Source: Flavobacteriaceae bacterium
GTDB taxonomy: Bacteria; Bacteroidota; Bacteroidia; Flavobacteriales; Flavobacteriaceae
Assembly: GCA_947458575.1 (NCBI GenBank)
Contig: CANHBE010000089.1
Span: 1-9,498, forward strand
DNA: 9,498 bases
Reading direction: 5' to 3'
Under the pieces are notes generated by a model, which was given only the letters and a program-made list of their open reading frames with translations, did not search any database and was not told the DNA's origin. Of the stretch, positions 1 to 6,960 are shown one piece after another. The position numbers and the translations under genes were made by a program. The first letter of the stretch is position 1. The number at the start of each line of letters is the position of its first letter.

Positions 1-805
1 CTGGTGGTAAGCCTGTAAAAAAGCCTGTTGTGCTGTTGAGTGGGGGAATTGGACCGGATAGCGTGTAGTTTGTGTAAACACCACTTCCACCTATACCGTA
101 ACCGAATATAGTTCCGTCATTAGCATTGATACAGCTAAGATTTGTGATTGAATAGGTTAGTGATAAAGGGACTGGCGCTTCAATCAATGACAAATCATCC
201 AAGGCAAAATCATTCCCAGCTCCTCCTCCATTGGTTTGAGTATCTGTTATCCAGATCTGAGCGTTATTTGTAGTTGCTGTCCATCTGTAGGTTACTTGAA
301 CCCACAAAGAAGGGTTTCCTATTGGGCAGACAGTTGGTCCAGAAACCAGTATAGGTGTCGAGGTTGTTCCATTAGTATTTACCGCAATTATAGCCGAATT
401 GCTGGCTGTATTGGTTCCTGAAATAGAACGAATCCAATAGCTAAATAAGTAAGTACGTCCTGAAACAACGCCGATAGTTGAGCCGTTGGTTAATTCCCAA
501 ACTTTATCTCCACCATTGCCCGAGCCATCAACTACCATCATCTTTCCACTTCCTGTTGTATGATCTCCATTTGGTGCGCTTAAATTTGAATAAACGCTAT
601 TCATTGTAAACGGATTTGAAATGATATTGTAATTTCTAGGCACACTACTTCCAGCCGTGGTCGGCAGAAAATAATCAGTTTGAAATCCAGTTAATGGAAC
701 TGAAGCTTCAAAATTGCCATTTAGCAACAAATTCTGCGCAGACAAATTTGAAATCGCTAGCGAAAATATCCATAAAAAGTATAAATTCTGCAGTCTTAGA
801 ATCAT
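1..805 (-). CDS. Large secreted surface protein, N-terminal part (jelly-roll-like domain followed by SprB-type repeat); 3' end off window
   Basis: Reading the minus strand from an ATG at 805-803 gives 268 uninterrupted codons that run off the left edge, so the C-terminus is missing. Residues 1-23 form a signal peptide (hydrophobic core FLWIFSLAI, likely cleavage in LSA/QN). Residues 26-209 start with LLNGNFE and end with FALDDLSLIE. This is the pattern of a carbohydrate-binding-like jelly-roll domain common in exported flavobacterial proteins. Residues about 216-250 (NLSCINANDGTIFGYGIGG then VYTNYTLSG) resemble a SprB repeat, with the usual Cys, DG, GG and Tyr positions. Such proteins are usually very long, carry many repeats, and end in a type IX secretion tail, as do gliding adhesins; that end is not visible here. 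Role inferred: secreted or cell-surface adhesin. The ligand is unknown. Start, signal peptide and openness are directly seen; the adhesin role is an inference. Confidence 0.85.
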   Translation of the reverse strand, partial: MILRLQNLYFLWIFSLAISNLSAQNLLLNGNFEASVPLTGFQTDYFLPTTAGSSVPRNYNIISNPFTMNSVYSNLSAPNGDHTTGSGKMMVVDGSGNGGDKVWELTNGSTIGVVSGRTYLFSYWIRSISGTNTASNSAIIAVNTNGTTSTPILVSGPTVCPIGNPSLWVQVTYRWTATTNNAQIWITDTQTNGGGAGNDFALDDLSLIEAPVPLSLTYSITNLSCINANDGTIFGYGIGGSGVYTNYTLSGPIPPLNSTTGFFTGLPP

Positions 806-860
806 CGGTTTCCTTTTAGATTTGGTAAGAAAATTAAGTGCACAAGATAATGAATGTTGA

Positions 861-868
861 CAAAAATA
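861..868 (-). promoter_or_regulatory. Candidate -7 box (TATTTTTG) for the secreted surface protein
   Basis: On the minus strand these bases read TATTTTTG, an exact fit to the Bacteroidetes TAnnTTTG -7 consensus. It would place the transcript start about 50 bases before the ATG at 805. No clear TTG -33 element sits at the usual spacing, so this is a moderate call in a very AT-rich stretch. Confidence 0.4.
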
Positions 869-900
869 TAAAATATGAACGCTTAAAATCTCTAAAAAAA

Positions 901-921
901 AACTCTGAACTCGGAACTCTT
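901..921. repeat. Three tandem heptamers AACTCnn in the gap between the E1 gene and the surface-protein gene
   Basis: The bases read AACTCTG, AACTCGG, AACTCTT, a 7-base period repeated three times. On the minus strand the repeat is directly followed by a run of nine T (894-902). It lies downstream of the E1 stop, where a terminator would be expected. The repeats are direct rather than inverted and form no good stem, so I do not call a terminator. Function unknown. Confidence 0.5.
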
Positions 922-940
922 TTCTCAATAATTTTTAGTG

Positions 941-2917
941 TCAGTACTTTAATAGTTTTAGCAACGCAATTTCAAACCTTTCTTTCGGCAAGTATTGATC
1001 CTCAAGTGCTTTGGTAAATGGAATTGGACTTTCTAGACTGGCAACACGTTTTACAGGACCGTCCAAGTACTCAAAACAATCTTCCATGATCATCGCTGAA
1101 ATATCACTGGCAATTCCACCAAACATAGTGTCTTCCTGTAGAATAATTGCTTTACTTGTCTTCTTTACTGAAGCATACACAGTATTCTTGTCAAAAGGCT
1201 GCAATGTTCTCAAATCAATTAAGTCAGCGCTTATTTCCGGATTTTTCTCAAGTGTCTCAATCGCCCAATGCACTGCCGCTCCGAATGCAATAATAGTGAT
1301 GTCATTGCCTTCTCGCAGAACAGAAGCTTGTCCAAATGGTAAGGTATAATAATCTTTCGGCACCTCCTGATAAACGCTACGGTACAGCAATTTGTGCTCA
1401 AAAAACAAAACAGGATTTGGATCATTGATTGCCGTCGCCAAAAGGCCCTTTGCATCATATGGAAAAGCAGGATATACTACTTTCAGTCCGGGCGTTTTCG
1501 TAAACCATGCTTCATTAGTTTGTGAGTGAAATGGTCCAGCTTGTGTCCCACCACCGCAGGGCATTCGTACCACCACATCGGCTTTCTCCTGCCAACGATA
1601 ATGCACTTTTGCCAAATAATTTACAATTGGATTAAAACCCGTCGATACAAAGTCAGCGAACTGCATTTCAACTATCGCCTTATAACCATTAATAGACAAA
1701 CCCATTCCCGCAGAAACAACAGCACTCTCACAAATTGGCGTATTGATTACTCGTTCTTTTCCAAATTGTTGAACAAATCCGTCAGTAATCTTGAATGCAC
1801 CGCCGTATTCGGCGATATCTTGTCCCATGATGACTAAGTTATCATTACGTTCCATCGATTGTCTCAATCCCTGCGAAACAGCATCGATAAATCGAATATT
1901 TTCTGTTTCATTTCCGGGCTTAATATCTTCAAAATCATACGGTTTGTAAACATCATTTAATTCCTCATCGTAATTGGCTTCTATCTCAGCCTCTGCGTTT
2001 GCAATCGCAAGATGATCATCAATCTCTTTTCGAATTTCTTCCCTCCACATTTCGTCTTGCTGCGGGGAAAGTATATTTTGTTTGATTAAATATCGTTGGT
2101 AGGTATTCACGGGATCCTTCTCAGCCCACAGATCCATCAATTCTTGAGGAACATACTTAGTTCCACTCGCCTCTTCATGCCCTCTCATCCTGAATGTCTT
2201 AAATTCGAGCAAGACAGGTCTAGGATTTACTTTCATGGAGGCTACAATTTCCTCTAATTCAATAAAAACTTCTAAGATGTTATTCCCATCAATGATATGA
2301 CTTTCCATCCCATACCCAATACCTTTGTCTGCCAAATTTTCGCATCTATATTGTTCGTTCGTTGGTGTTGAAAGACCATAGCCGTTGTTTTCGATCACGA
2401 ATAATACAGGCAAATCCCAAACTGACGCAATATTGAGCGCTTCGTGAAAATCTCCTTCACTGGTCGCGCCTTCACCCGTAAAAACTGCGGTAACTTCTCC
2501 GTTTTTCTTCAACTTGTTCGCAAGTGCAATGCCATCTGCAACCCCAAGTTGAGGACCTAAATGAGAAATCATCCCGATAATCTTATATTCTTGTGTTCCG
2601 AAGTGGAAACTGCGATCTCGTCCTTTGGTAAATCCGCTAGCTTTTCCCTGCCATTGCGAAAAAAGACGGTGTAATGGAATATCACGACTGGTAAAAACAC
2701 CTAAATTTCGATGCATCGGCAGTATATATTCATCTTTATCTAATACCGCAGTAATTCCAACTGAAATTGCTTCTTGTCCAATACCGGAAAACCATTTTGA
2801 TACTTTTCCCTGACGGATTAGAATCAACATTTTTTCCTCAATTAATCGAGGCTTTAAAAGTCTTCGATATAGTTCTAATAATTTCTCGTCAGTTAGGTGT
2901 TTTCTTTCAAAATTCAT
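941..2917 (-). CDS. Fused alpha/beta E1 component of a thiamine-diphosphate 2-oxoacid dehydrogenase complex (branched-chain type likely)
   Basis: The 658-residue protein joins the two E1 subunits. The alpha half (about 1-330) has the TPP-binding motif from GEG (148-150) to NN (177-178), and MRGHEEAS (244-251) in the active-site loop. The beta half (about 340-658) has GQDIAEYGG (365-373), TPICES with the expected catalytic Glu at 397, GGGTQAGPFHSQ (455-466), and a C-terminal transketolase-type domain (from about 530, with IDLRTLQPFD at 567-576). E1 decarboxylates a 2-oxoacid and passes the acyl group to the lipoyl domain of E2. The branched-chain (2-oxoisovalerate) substrate is inferred from the alpha2beta2-like architecture; pyruvate is possible. 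Neither E2 nor E3 is in the window, so the gene stands alone. The ATG at 2917-2915 is chosen. The longer frame begins with TTG at 2953, which lies inside the -7 promoter box and would precede the transcript start. Confidence 0.9.
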   Translation of the reverse strand: MNFERKHLTDEKLLELYRRLLKPRLIEEKMLILIRQGKVSKWFSGIGQEAISVGITAVLDKDEYILPMHRNLGVFTSRDIPLHRLFSQWQGKASGFTKGRDRSFHFGTQEYKIIGMISHLGPQLGVADGIALANKLKKNGEVTAVFTGEGATSEGDFHEALNIASVWDLPVLFVIENNGYGLSTPTNEQYRCENLADKGIGYGMESHIIDGNNILEVFIELEEIVASMKVNPRPVLLEFKTFRMRGHEEASGTKYVPQELMDLWAEKDPVNTYQRYLIKQNILSPQQDEMWREEIRKEIDDHLAIANAEAEIEANYDEELNDVYKPYDFEDIKPGNETENIRFIDAVSQGLRQSMERNDNLVIMGQDIAEYGGAFKITDGFVQQFGKERVINTPICESAVVSAGMGLSINGYKAIVEMQFADFVSTGFNPIVNYLAKVHYRWQEKADVVVRMPCGGGTQAGPFHSQTNEAWFTKTPGLKVVYPAFPYDAKGLLATAINDPNPVLFFEHKLLYRSVYQEVPKDYYTLPFGQASVLREGNDITIIAFGAAVHWAIETLEKNPEISADLIDLRTLQPFDKNTVYASVKKTSKAIILQEDTMFGGIASDISAMIMEDCFEYLDGPVKRVASLESPIPFTKALEDQYLPKERFEIALLKLLKY

Positions 2918-2950
2918 TGCCGATAATATGTAGGTTTGCTTAAGACTCCC

Positions 2951-2958
2951 CAAAAGTA
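2951..2958 (-). promoter_or_regulatory. -7 promoter box (TACTTTTG) for the E1 gene
   Basis: The minus strand reads TACTTTTG, matching TAnnTTTG exactly, 33 bases before the ATG at 2917. No TTG -33 box is visible at 17-23 bases upstream. Transcription would begin near 2945, giving a leader of under 30 bases. This argues against any start codon further upstream. Confidence 0.55.
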
Positions 2959-3041
2959 TAAAAAAATAACAGAATCTACTTCGATTGATATTTTTTTTGG
3001 GTTGTTGATAACTTTTGAAATTTACTATTAGTTTTATTATT

Positions 3042-3049
3042 TACATTTG
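3042..3049 (+). promoter_or_regulatory. -7 promoter box (TACATTTG) for the oxygenase gene
   Basis: TACATTTG is an exact TAnnTTTG match, 49 bases before the ATG at 3099. A possible -33 TTG lies at 3015-3017 within TTTTGAAA. Its 24-base spacing is slightly longer than the usual range. The expected transcript start near 3056 leaves a leader of about 43 bases that begins at the hairpin at 3057-3073. Confidence 0.55.
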
Positions 3050-3056
3050 TGTTCTC

Positions 3057-3073
3057 AAGGGCTGACAGCCTTT
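3057..3073 (+). promoter_or_regulatory. Short hairpin / palindrome in the 5' leader of the oxygenase gene
   Basis: AAGGGC (3057-3062) pairs with GCCTTT (3068-3073) with one G-U pair and a TGACA loop. The core GGCTGACAGCC (3060-3070) is also a perfect palindrome around a central A. It sits at or just after the predicted transcript start and is followed by a short T run. It could be a 5'-end stem that protects the mRNA, a weak attenuator, or an operator. The structure is seen; the role is inferred. Confidence 0.4.
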
Positions 3074-3098
3074 TAGTTATTAACAAAAAAATTTTAGT

Positions 3099-4049
3099 AT
3101 GCAAAACATTCCAAGTGTTGACTTGCGTGATTTCCTATCGGGTGACCCGAAACGTAAACAAAAATTTGTAAATGAAATCGGTAGTGCTTTTGAAGATATT
3201 GGCTTTGTAGCACTTAAAGGTCATTTTCTAGATGACCAATTAGTTGAAGAATTGTATCAAGAAATCAGGAATTTCTTTGCGCTTCCTTTGGAAACTAAAT
3301 ACAGTTATGAAATTCCGGGCATTGGTGGACAAAGAGGGTATGTGTCTTTTGGAAAAGAACATGCCAAAGGAAGAAAGGAAGGAGATTTGAAAGAGTTTTG
3401 GCATTTTGGACAGTACGTTGATCAAGATTCAAAGTATGCGTCAGAATATCCGCAGAATGTTGAAGTAAAAGAGTTACCTCGTTTCAATGAAGCCGGAAAA
3501 GAAGCATACAAAATGCTCGAGAAAACGGGAATTTATGTTTTACGAGCTTTAGCCTTGCACTTGGGTTTAGACGAATTTTACTTCGACCAATACGGTTATC
3601 AAGGAAATTCTATTTTGAGACCTATTCACTATCCTCCAATAACATCGGAACCTGAAAACGCAATACGCGCAGCTGCTCACGGTGATATTAATTTGATTAC
3701 TTTGCTGATGGGAGCCCAAGGAAAAGGACTTCAAGTTCAAAACCACAACGGTGATTGGATTGATGCAATTGCTGAACCTGACGAATTAGTAATCAATGTA
3801 GGAGATATGCTCTCTCGTCACACCAACAACAAATTAAAGTCGACCATCCACCAGGTCGTTAATCCACCACGTGAATTATGGGGAACATCAAGATACTCAA
3901 TTCCATTCTTCATGCATCCTATCAGTGAAATGAAATTGGATTGCCTCGAGAATTGCATCGACGAAGATCACCCAAAACTATACGACGATATCACAGCCGG
4001 AGATTTTCTAAACGAAAGATTGATTGATCTCGGTTTGATTAAAAAGTAA
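3099..4049 (+). CDS. 2-oxoglutarate/Fe(II)-dependent oxygenase, isopenicillin N synthase family
   Basis: The 316-residue cytoplasmic protein has the family's two-part layout. The N-terminal DIOX_N region (about 3-115) includes VDLRDF, FEDIGFVALKGH and the RGYVSFGKEHAKG stretch. The C-terminal Fe2OG domain (about 170-275) carries a full iron triad: H194 and D196 in AAHGDINLITLL, and H251 in STIHQVVNPP. The cosubstrate-binding pair R265 and S267 in RYSIPFF is also present. All key residues are there, so it should be active, using O2 and probably 2-oxoglutarate to oxidise an unknown small molecule. Length is typical for the family. It is transcribed alone from its own promoter, divergently from the E1 gene, and ends in a strong terminator, so context does not reveal a pathway. 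No sign of a beta-lactam gene cluster is present, and the name reflects the fold only. Confidence 0.88.
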   Translation: MQNIPSVDLRDFLSGDPKRKQKFVNEIGSAFEDIGFVALKGHFLDDQLVEELYQEIRNFFALPLETKYSYEIPGIGGQRGYVSFGKEHAKGRKEGDLKEFWHFGQYVDQDSKYASEYPQNVEVKELPRFNEAGKEAYKMLEKTGIYVLRALALHLGLDEFYFDQYGYQGNSILRPIHYPPITSEPENAIRAAAHGDINLITLLMGAQGKGLQVQNHNGDWIDAIAEPDELVINVGDMLSRHTNNKLKSTIHQVVNPPRELWGTSRYSIPFFMHPISEMKLDCLENCIDEDHPKLYDDITAGDFLNERLIDLGLIKK

Positions 4050-4064
4050 ATTATTAATTCAAGG

Positions 4065-4107
4065 ATAATAAAGTACGGATTTTAGAAATTCGTACTTTAT
4101 TATTTTT
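4065..4107 (+). terminator. Strong rho-independent terminator after the oxygenase gene
   Basis: ATAATAAAGTACG (4065-4077) pairs perfectly with CGTACTTTATTAT (4091-4103). Five more pairs extend the stem inward (4078-4082 with 4086-4090, one G-U) around a TAG loop, and T residues run from 4103 to 4107. The 18-base-pair stem is AU-rich but long. It ends only 14 bases before the ATG at 4122, so it might also act as a leader structure for the next gene. Confidence 0.8.
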
Positions 4108-4121
4108 AGGTTATTTCCAAA

Positions 4122-4451
4122 ATGGATTTACAAGAACAACTTAAAAAGCTTTTTCCAGACCACCAACCATCGAAAGAGATTGAGCCTGAAATAAGAGACC
4201 ATACTCTCTTCATACAGTCTGAGCCTATGATTTGCAAGTATGAGAAGAGAAAAGGAAAACCAATCACCATAATTGAGGGTTACACCGGTAACGACGAGGA
4301 TTTTAAACTTCTGGCCAAAGAACTAAAAACCAAATTTAGCGTCGGTGGTTCTTTCAAAGATGGTTCTATCATTATTCAAGGTGATTATCGTGATAAGATC
4401 ATGGAATTACTCCTCAACAAAGGATTCAAAGTAAAGCGAGTTGGTGGCTAA
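4122..4451 (+). CDS. SUI1/YciH-like translation initiation factor (eIF1 fold)
   Basis: The 109-residue protein has a charged N-terminal tail (1-40) and a SUI1 domain (about 41-109). The recognisable stretches are KRKGKPITIIEGYTG, LAKELKTKFSVGGSFKDG, IIIQGDYRDKIMELL and the C-terminal GFKVKRVGG. This is the size and order of bacterial YciH and archaeal aIF1 proteins. Eukaryotic eIF1 and archaeal aIF1 check start-codon selection on the small ribosomal subunit. YciH in bacteria is not essential and is thought to modulate initiation, so the role here is inferred from family. No TAnnTTTG box is visible between the preceding terminator and the start, so transcription may depend on read-through or an unrecognised promoter. 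Confidence 0.9.
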   Translation: MDLQEQLKKLFPDHQPSKEIEPEIRDHTLFIQSEPMICKYEKRKGKPITIIEGYTGNDEDFKLLAKELKTKFSVGGSFKDGSIIIQGDYRDKIMELLLNKGFKVKRVGG

Positions 4452-4465
4452 AATCACTAGACAAG

Positions 4466-4492
4466 GAATAATTAACATTGAAATAATTATTC
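4466..4492 (+). terminator. AU-only stem-loop downstream of the SUI1 gene
   Basis: GAATAATTA (4466-4474) pairs perfectly with TAATTATTC (4484-4492) around a 9-base loop. A second short pair, ATAATG with CATTAT, follows near 4496-4517. The stem has almost no GC and no T tract follows, so it is a weak terminator or an mRNA end or processing structure between the SUI1 and phosphorylase genes. Confidence 0.35.
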
Positions 4493-4540
4493 GCCATAAT
4501 GGCTATCAATCATTATTCATCATAAACTACTAATTAAATC

Positions 4541-5410
4541 ATGATACAATCTTCAGAATTGATTCTCAACCCGGATGGTAGCGTATATCATCTTAATCTT
4601 AAACCGGAACATATTGCGCAGAATATCATCTTTGTAGGAGATCAAAACAGAGTCGAAAAAATCACTCAGTTTTTCGACAGCATTGAGTTTTCGACGCAAA
4701 AAAGAGAATTTAAAACTCAAACGGGTATCTATAAAGGCAAACGTATGACCGTGATGTCAACGGGAATTGGGCCGGACAATATTGATATTGTCATAAATGA
4801 ATTAGACGCTTTGGTCAATATCGATCTTGAAACAAGAAAACCAAAGGAAGAACTCACGTCGCTCAACATTATCAGAATTGGAACTTCGGGCTCTTTGCAA
4901 GCTGATATTCCTGTTGACAGTTTTGTTATGTCCATATTTGGATTAGGTTTAGATAATATGCTTCGCTCCTATCTGATAGATGAAATCTCGAATCAAAATA
5001 TTGAAAACGAATTTATAACACACACCAATTGGGATGCAAGGAAAGGCCGACCGTATGTGATTGCCTGTAGCGAATCATTGCAAAGAATTATCAAGAGTCC
5101 ACAAATGCATGAGGGCATAACCGCGACAGCCGGAGGTTTTTATGGCCCACAAGGTCGAATTTTACGTTTGAATATTCAAGATGAAAATCTCAATAGCAAA
5201 ATGGATAACTTCACAACAAACAACACGAGAATCACCAATCTCGAGATGGAAACCGCGGCAATCTACGGTTTAGGAAAACTGCTCGGGCATCAATGTTTGT
5301 CTTTGAATGCGATTATAGCCAATCGGGCATCCGGCACTTTCAGCGAAGATCCATATCAAGCAGTCGACGCGCTAATTGCATACACATTAGACAAGTTAGC
5401 CAATTCGTAA
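4541..5410 (+). CDS. Nucleoside phosphorylase of the PNP/UDP family, uridine phosphorylase-like
   Basis: This 289-residue cytoplasmic salvage enzyme splits a nucleoside with phosphate into a base and ribose 1-phosphate. Phosphate-site motifs are visible: GDQNRVEKI (33-41), STGIGPDNIDIV (73-84) and RIGTSGSLQ (112-120). FYGPQGR (200-206) aligns with the E. coli uridine phosphorylase loop FYPGQER. It keeps the Gln-x-Arg (Q204, R206) that binds uracil there, and LEMET (234-238) supplies the ribose-binding Glu-Met-Glu. This favours uridine over purines, by analogy. The protein is longer than the E. coli enzyme (253 residues) because of an extended N-terminus and an insert near 93-108. The ATG at 4541 has no Shine-Dalgarno and no clear promoter box. 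Neighbours do not add nucleoside genes. Confidence 0.88.
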   Translation: MIQSSELILNPDGSVYHLNLKPEHIAQNIIFVGDQNRVEKITQFFDSIEFSTQKREFKTQTGIYKGKRMTVMSTGIGPDNIDIVINELDALVNIDLETRKPKEELTSLNIIRIGTSGSLQADIPVDSFVMSIFGLGLDNMLRSYLIDEISNQNIENEFITHTNWDARKGRPYVIACSESLQRIIKSPQMHEGITATAGGFYGPQGRILRLNIQDENLNSKMDNFTTNNTRITNLEMETAAIYGLGKLLGHQCLSLNAIIANRASGTFSEDPYQAVDALIAYTLDKLANS

Positions 5411-5544
5411 CAGCTGTTTTCTGCCGCTTTTTCTTACCTTTTCGAAAAGCAATGAATTGATTATGTGGGGCTGAGCATCGTAAACCAGTTTAGTACTAAT
5501 AGCTATTGAATTTCAGTGTTACAACCATATTTTCTTTTATAATT

Positions 5545-6090
5545 ATGATCACACATTTAGAAACTGATCGATTGATTTTAAGGCCATTAGTACAATCAGA
5601 TAACGAAGCAATGTATGCTATGGACTCTAATCCGAATGTGCATCGTTTTTTGGGAAATGAACCGCTAACTTCTATTGATCAGGTTGATTTCTATATCAAG
5701 GCTATTCAAAAACAATATCAGCAAAATGGAATCGGTCGGTTTGCGGTTCAACTTAAAGGCAGTAATGAGATTATCGGTTGGGCCGGAATAAAATTCGTTA
5801 CTGAACCGGAAAACAATCATGTTAATTATTACGATATTGGCTATCGGCTTGCAGAAGAATATTGGGGTAAAGGCTATGCATCTGAAGCTGCCCTTGCTTG
5901 GCGCGATTACGCTTTCGATGTACTTAAAGCACCTGCTATATATGCCGCTGCCCATATCGAGAATATTGCATCAGATGCCGTACTTCAAAAAATCGGTATG
6001 AAAAAAGTGGAGGTATATAAATATAATGATATTGATTGCAATTGGTATGAATTGATAAATCAGTCATTCATTTACGAAACGAAAATCTAA
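5545..6090 (+). CDS. GNAT-family N-acetyltransferase, RimJ/RimL type
   Basis: From the ATG at 5545 the protein has 181 residues and starts in the usual family way (THLETDRLILRPL, 3-15). The acetyl-CoA-binding motif A is DIGYRLAEEYWGKGYASEA (97-115), followed by the typical AHIENIASDAVLQKIGM (136-152). Such enzymes move an acetyl group from acetyl-CoA to an amine on a ribosomal protein, small molecule or antibiotic. The substrate cannot be read from sequence. The frame is open back to a TTG at 5506, but the added 13 residues have no place in the family, so I use the ATG. The gap 5411-5544 holds a CTTTTCGAAAAG palindrome (5438-5449) and no clear promoter box. The stop codon overlaps the next gene's ATG, so the two are probably translated together. 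Confidence 0.88.
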   Translation: MITHLETDRLILRPLVQSDNEAMYAMDSNPNVHRFLGNEPLTSIDQVDFYIKAIQKQYQQNGIGRFAVQLKGSNEIIGWAGIKFVTEPENNHVNYYDIGYRLAEEYWGKGYASEAALAWRDYAFDVLKAPAIYAAAHIENIASDAVLQKIGMKKVEVYKYNDIDCNWYELINQSFIYETKI

Positions 6091-6941
6091 TGAAGACATT
6101 TCATATTGCCGGCGTTCCGGAACATTTCAACTTACCTTGGCATCTTTGTTTGGAGAATCATGAATTTGAAGCTGTAGCTCTTGATGTCAAATGGACCGAC
6201 GTACCGGAAGGAACCGGAAAACTTTGTCAAATGTTGCGTTCCGGTGAAACGGATATAGCGGTAATTTTGACTGAAGGGATTGTTAGAGATATTGTTGGCG
6301 GAAATCCTTCTAAAATTGTAAAGATTTATGTAGAATCGCCCTTGCTGTGGGGAATTCATGTTGCCCAAAATTCTAGATTTAAGCATATTTCCGAATTGGA
6401 AAAGGCAACTGCAGCTATTTCGAGACTGGGTTCAGGTTCACATTTGATGGCATATGTTCACGCAAAACAAAATGGATGGAACACACAAAATCTGCATTTT
6501 GAAATTGTCAATACAATAGATGGTGCAGTAAAATCGCTTAGCGCGGGGGAATCAGACTATTTTATGTGGGAACATTTCATGACCAAACCCTTGGTAGATA
6601 ATCATACTTTCAGAAGATTAGGCGACTGTCCTACGCCTTGGCCTTGCTTTGTAATTGCCGTTCGCAACGACATCATACAAGATTACCCGAAAGCGATTGC
6701 GCAAATACTTCATATTATCAACAGAAAAAGTTTGCATTTTAAATCTATTCCCAACATTCAACAGATTTTAGCCTCAAGATATAATTTGAAGTTGGACGAT
6801 GTTGTTGACTGGCTTTCTCAAACCCAATGGTCGCAAAGCACAGTAACAGAAGAACTTTTAGAACAGGTACAAAATCAACTTTTTGAGTTATCTCTTATTG
6901 ATAAAAAGGGTACTTTTGCTGAAATCGTAAAGACAATTTAG
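6090..6941 (+). CDS. Periplasmic-binding-protein-like (type II fold) protein without a signal peptide
   Basis: The 283-residue protein resembles solute-binding proteins of the nitrate/sulfonate/thiamine-precursor type. It opens with a beta strand and the phrase GVPEHFNLPWHL (8-19). LRSGETDIAVILTEG (49-63), SRLGSGSHLMA (111-121) and FMWEHF (158-163) follow. The closing strand region is CPTPWPCFVIAV (180-191), and the C-terminal tail is helical. The N-terminus has no hydrophobic segment or lipobox, so it should stay in the cytoplasm, and no permease or ATPase gene is nearby. It may therefore be a cytosolic ligand sensor or enzyme-like member of the fold. A related soluble family was described in fungi (Candida Ca3427), recalled from memory and uncertain. 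The start lies in a TAATG overlap with the GNAT gene. The ligand is unknown. Confidence 0.72.
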   Translation: MKTFHIAGVPEHFNLPWHLCLENHEFEAVALDVKWTDVPEGTGKLCQMLRSGETDIAVILTEGIVRDIVGGNPSKIVKIYVESPLLWGIHVAQNSRFKHISELEKATAAISRLGSGSHLMAYVHAKQNGWNTQNLHFEIVNTIDGAVKSLSAGESDYFMWEHFMTKPLVDNHTFRRLGDCPTPWPCFVIAVRNDIIQDYPKAIAQILHIINRKSLHFKSIPNIQQILASRYNLKLDDVVDWLSQTQWSQSTVTEELLEQVQNQLFELSLIDKKGTFAEIVKTI

Positions 6942-6960
6942 TTTTACTATTTCGGCTTCT

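Noticed and set aside
236..421. 61-codon plus-strand frame inside the surface-protein gene region
   Set aside because: The minus strand here has a long open frame with a signal peptide and recognisable domains; the plus-strand peptide is Cys- and Arg-rich with no family features.
1011..1837. Open plus-strand frames opposite the E1 gene (1011-1349 and 1526-1837)
   Set aside because: They lie wholly antisense to a strongly supported enzyme and show no domain.
3099..4049. Possible antibiotic (beta-lactam) biosynthesis gene, judged from the isopenicillin N synthase family
   Set aside because: No peptide synthetase or other pathway genes are nearby; the family is broad and the fold alone does not indicate antibiotic synthesis.
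5426..5450. GCTTTT / AAAAGC inverted repeat with inner CTTTTCGAAAAG after the phosphorylase gene
   Set aside because: The possible stem is short and not followed by a T tract, so I do not call a terminator.
5665..5955. Minus-strand frame of 96 codons opposite the GNAT gene
   Set aside because: It is antisense to a complete acetyltransferase domain, and no promoter or family features are visible.
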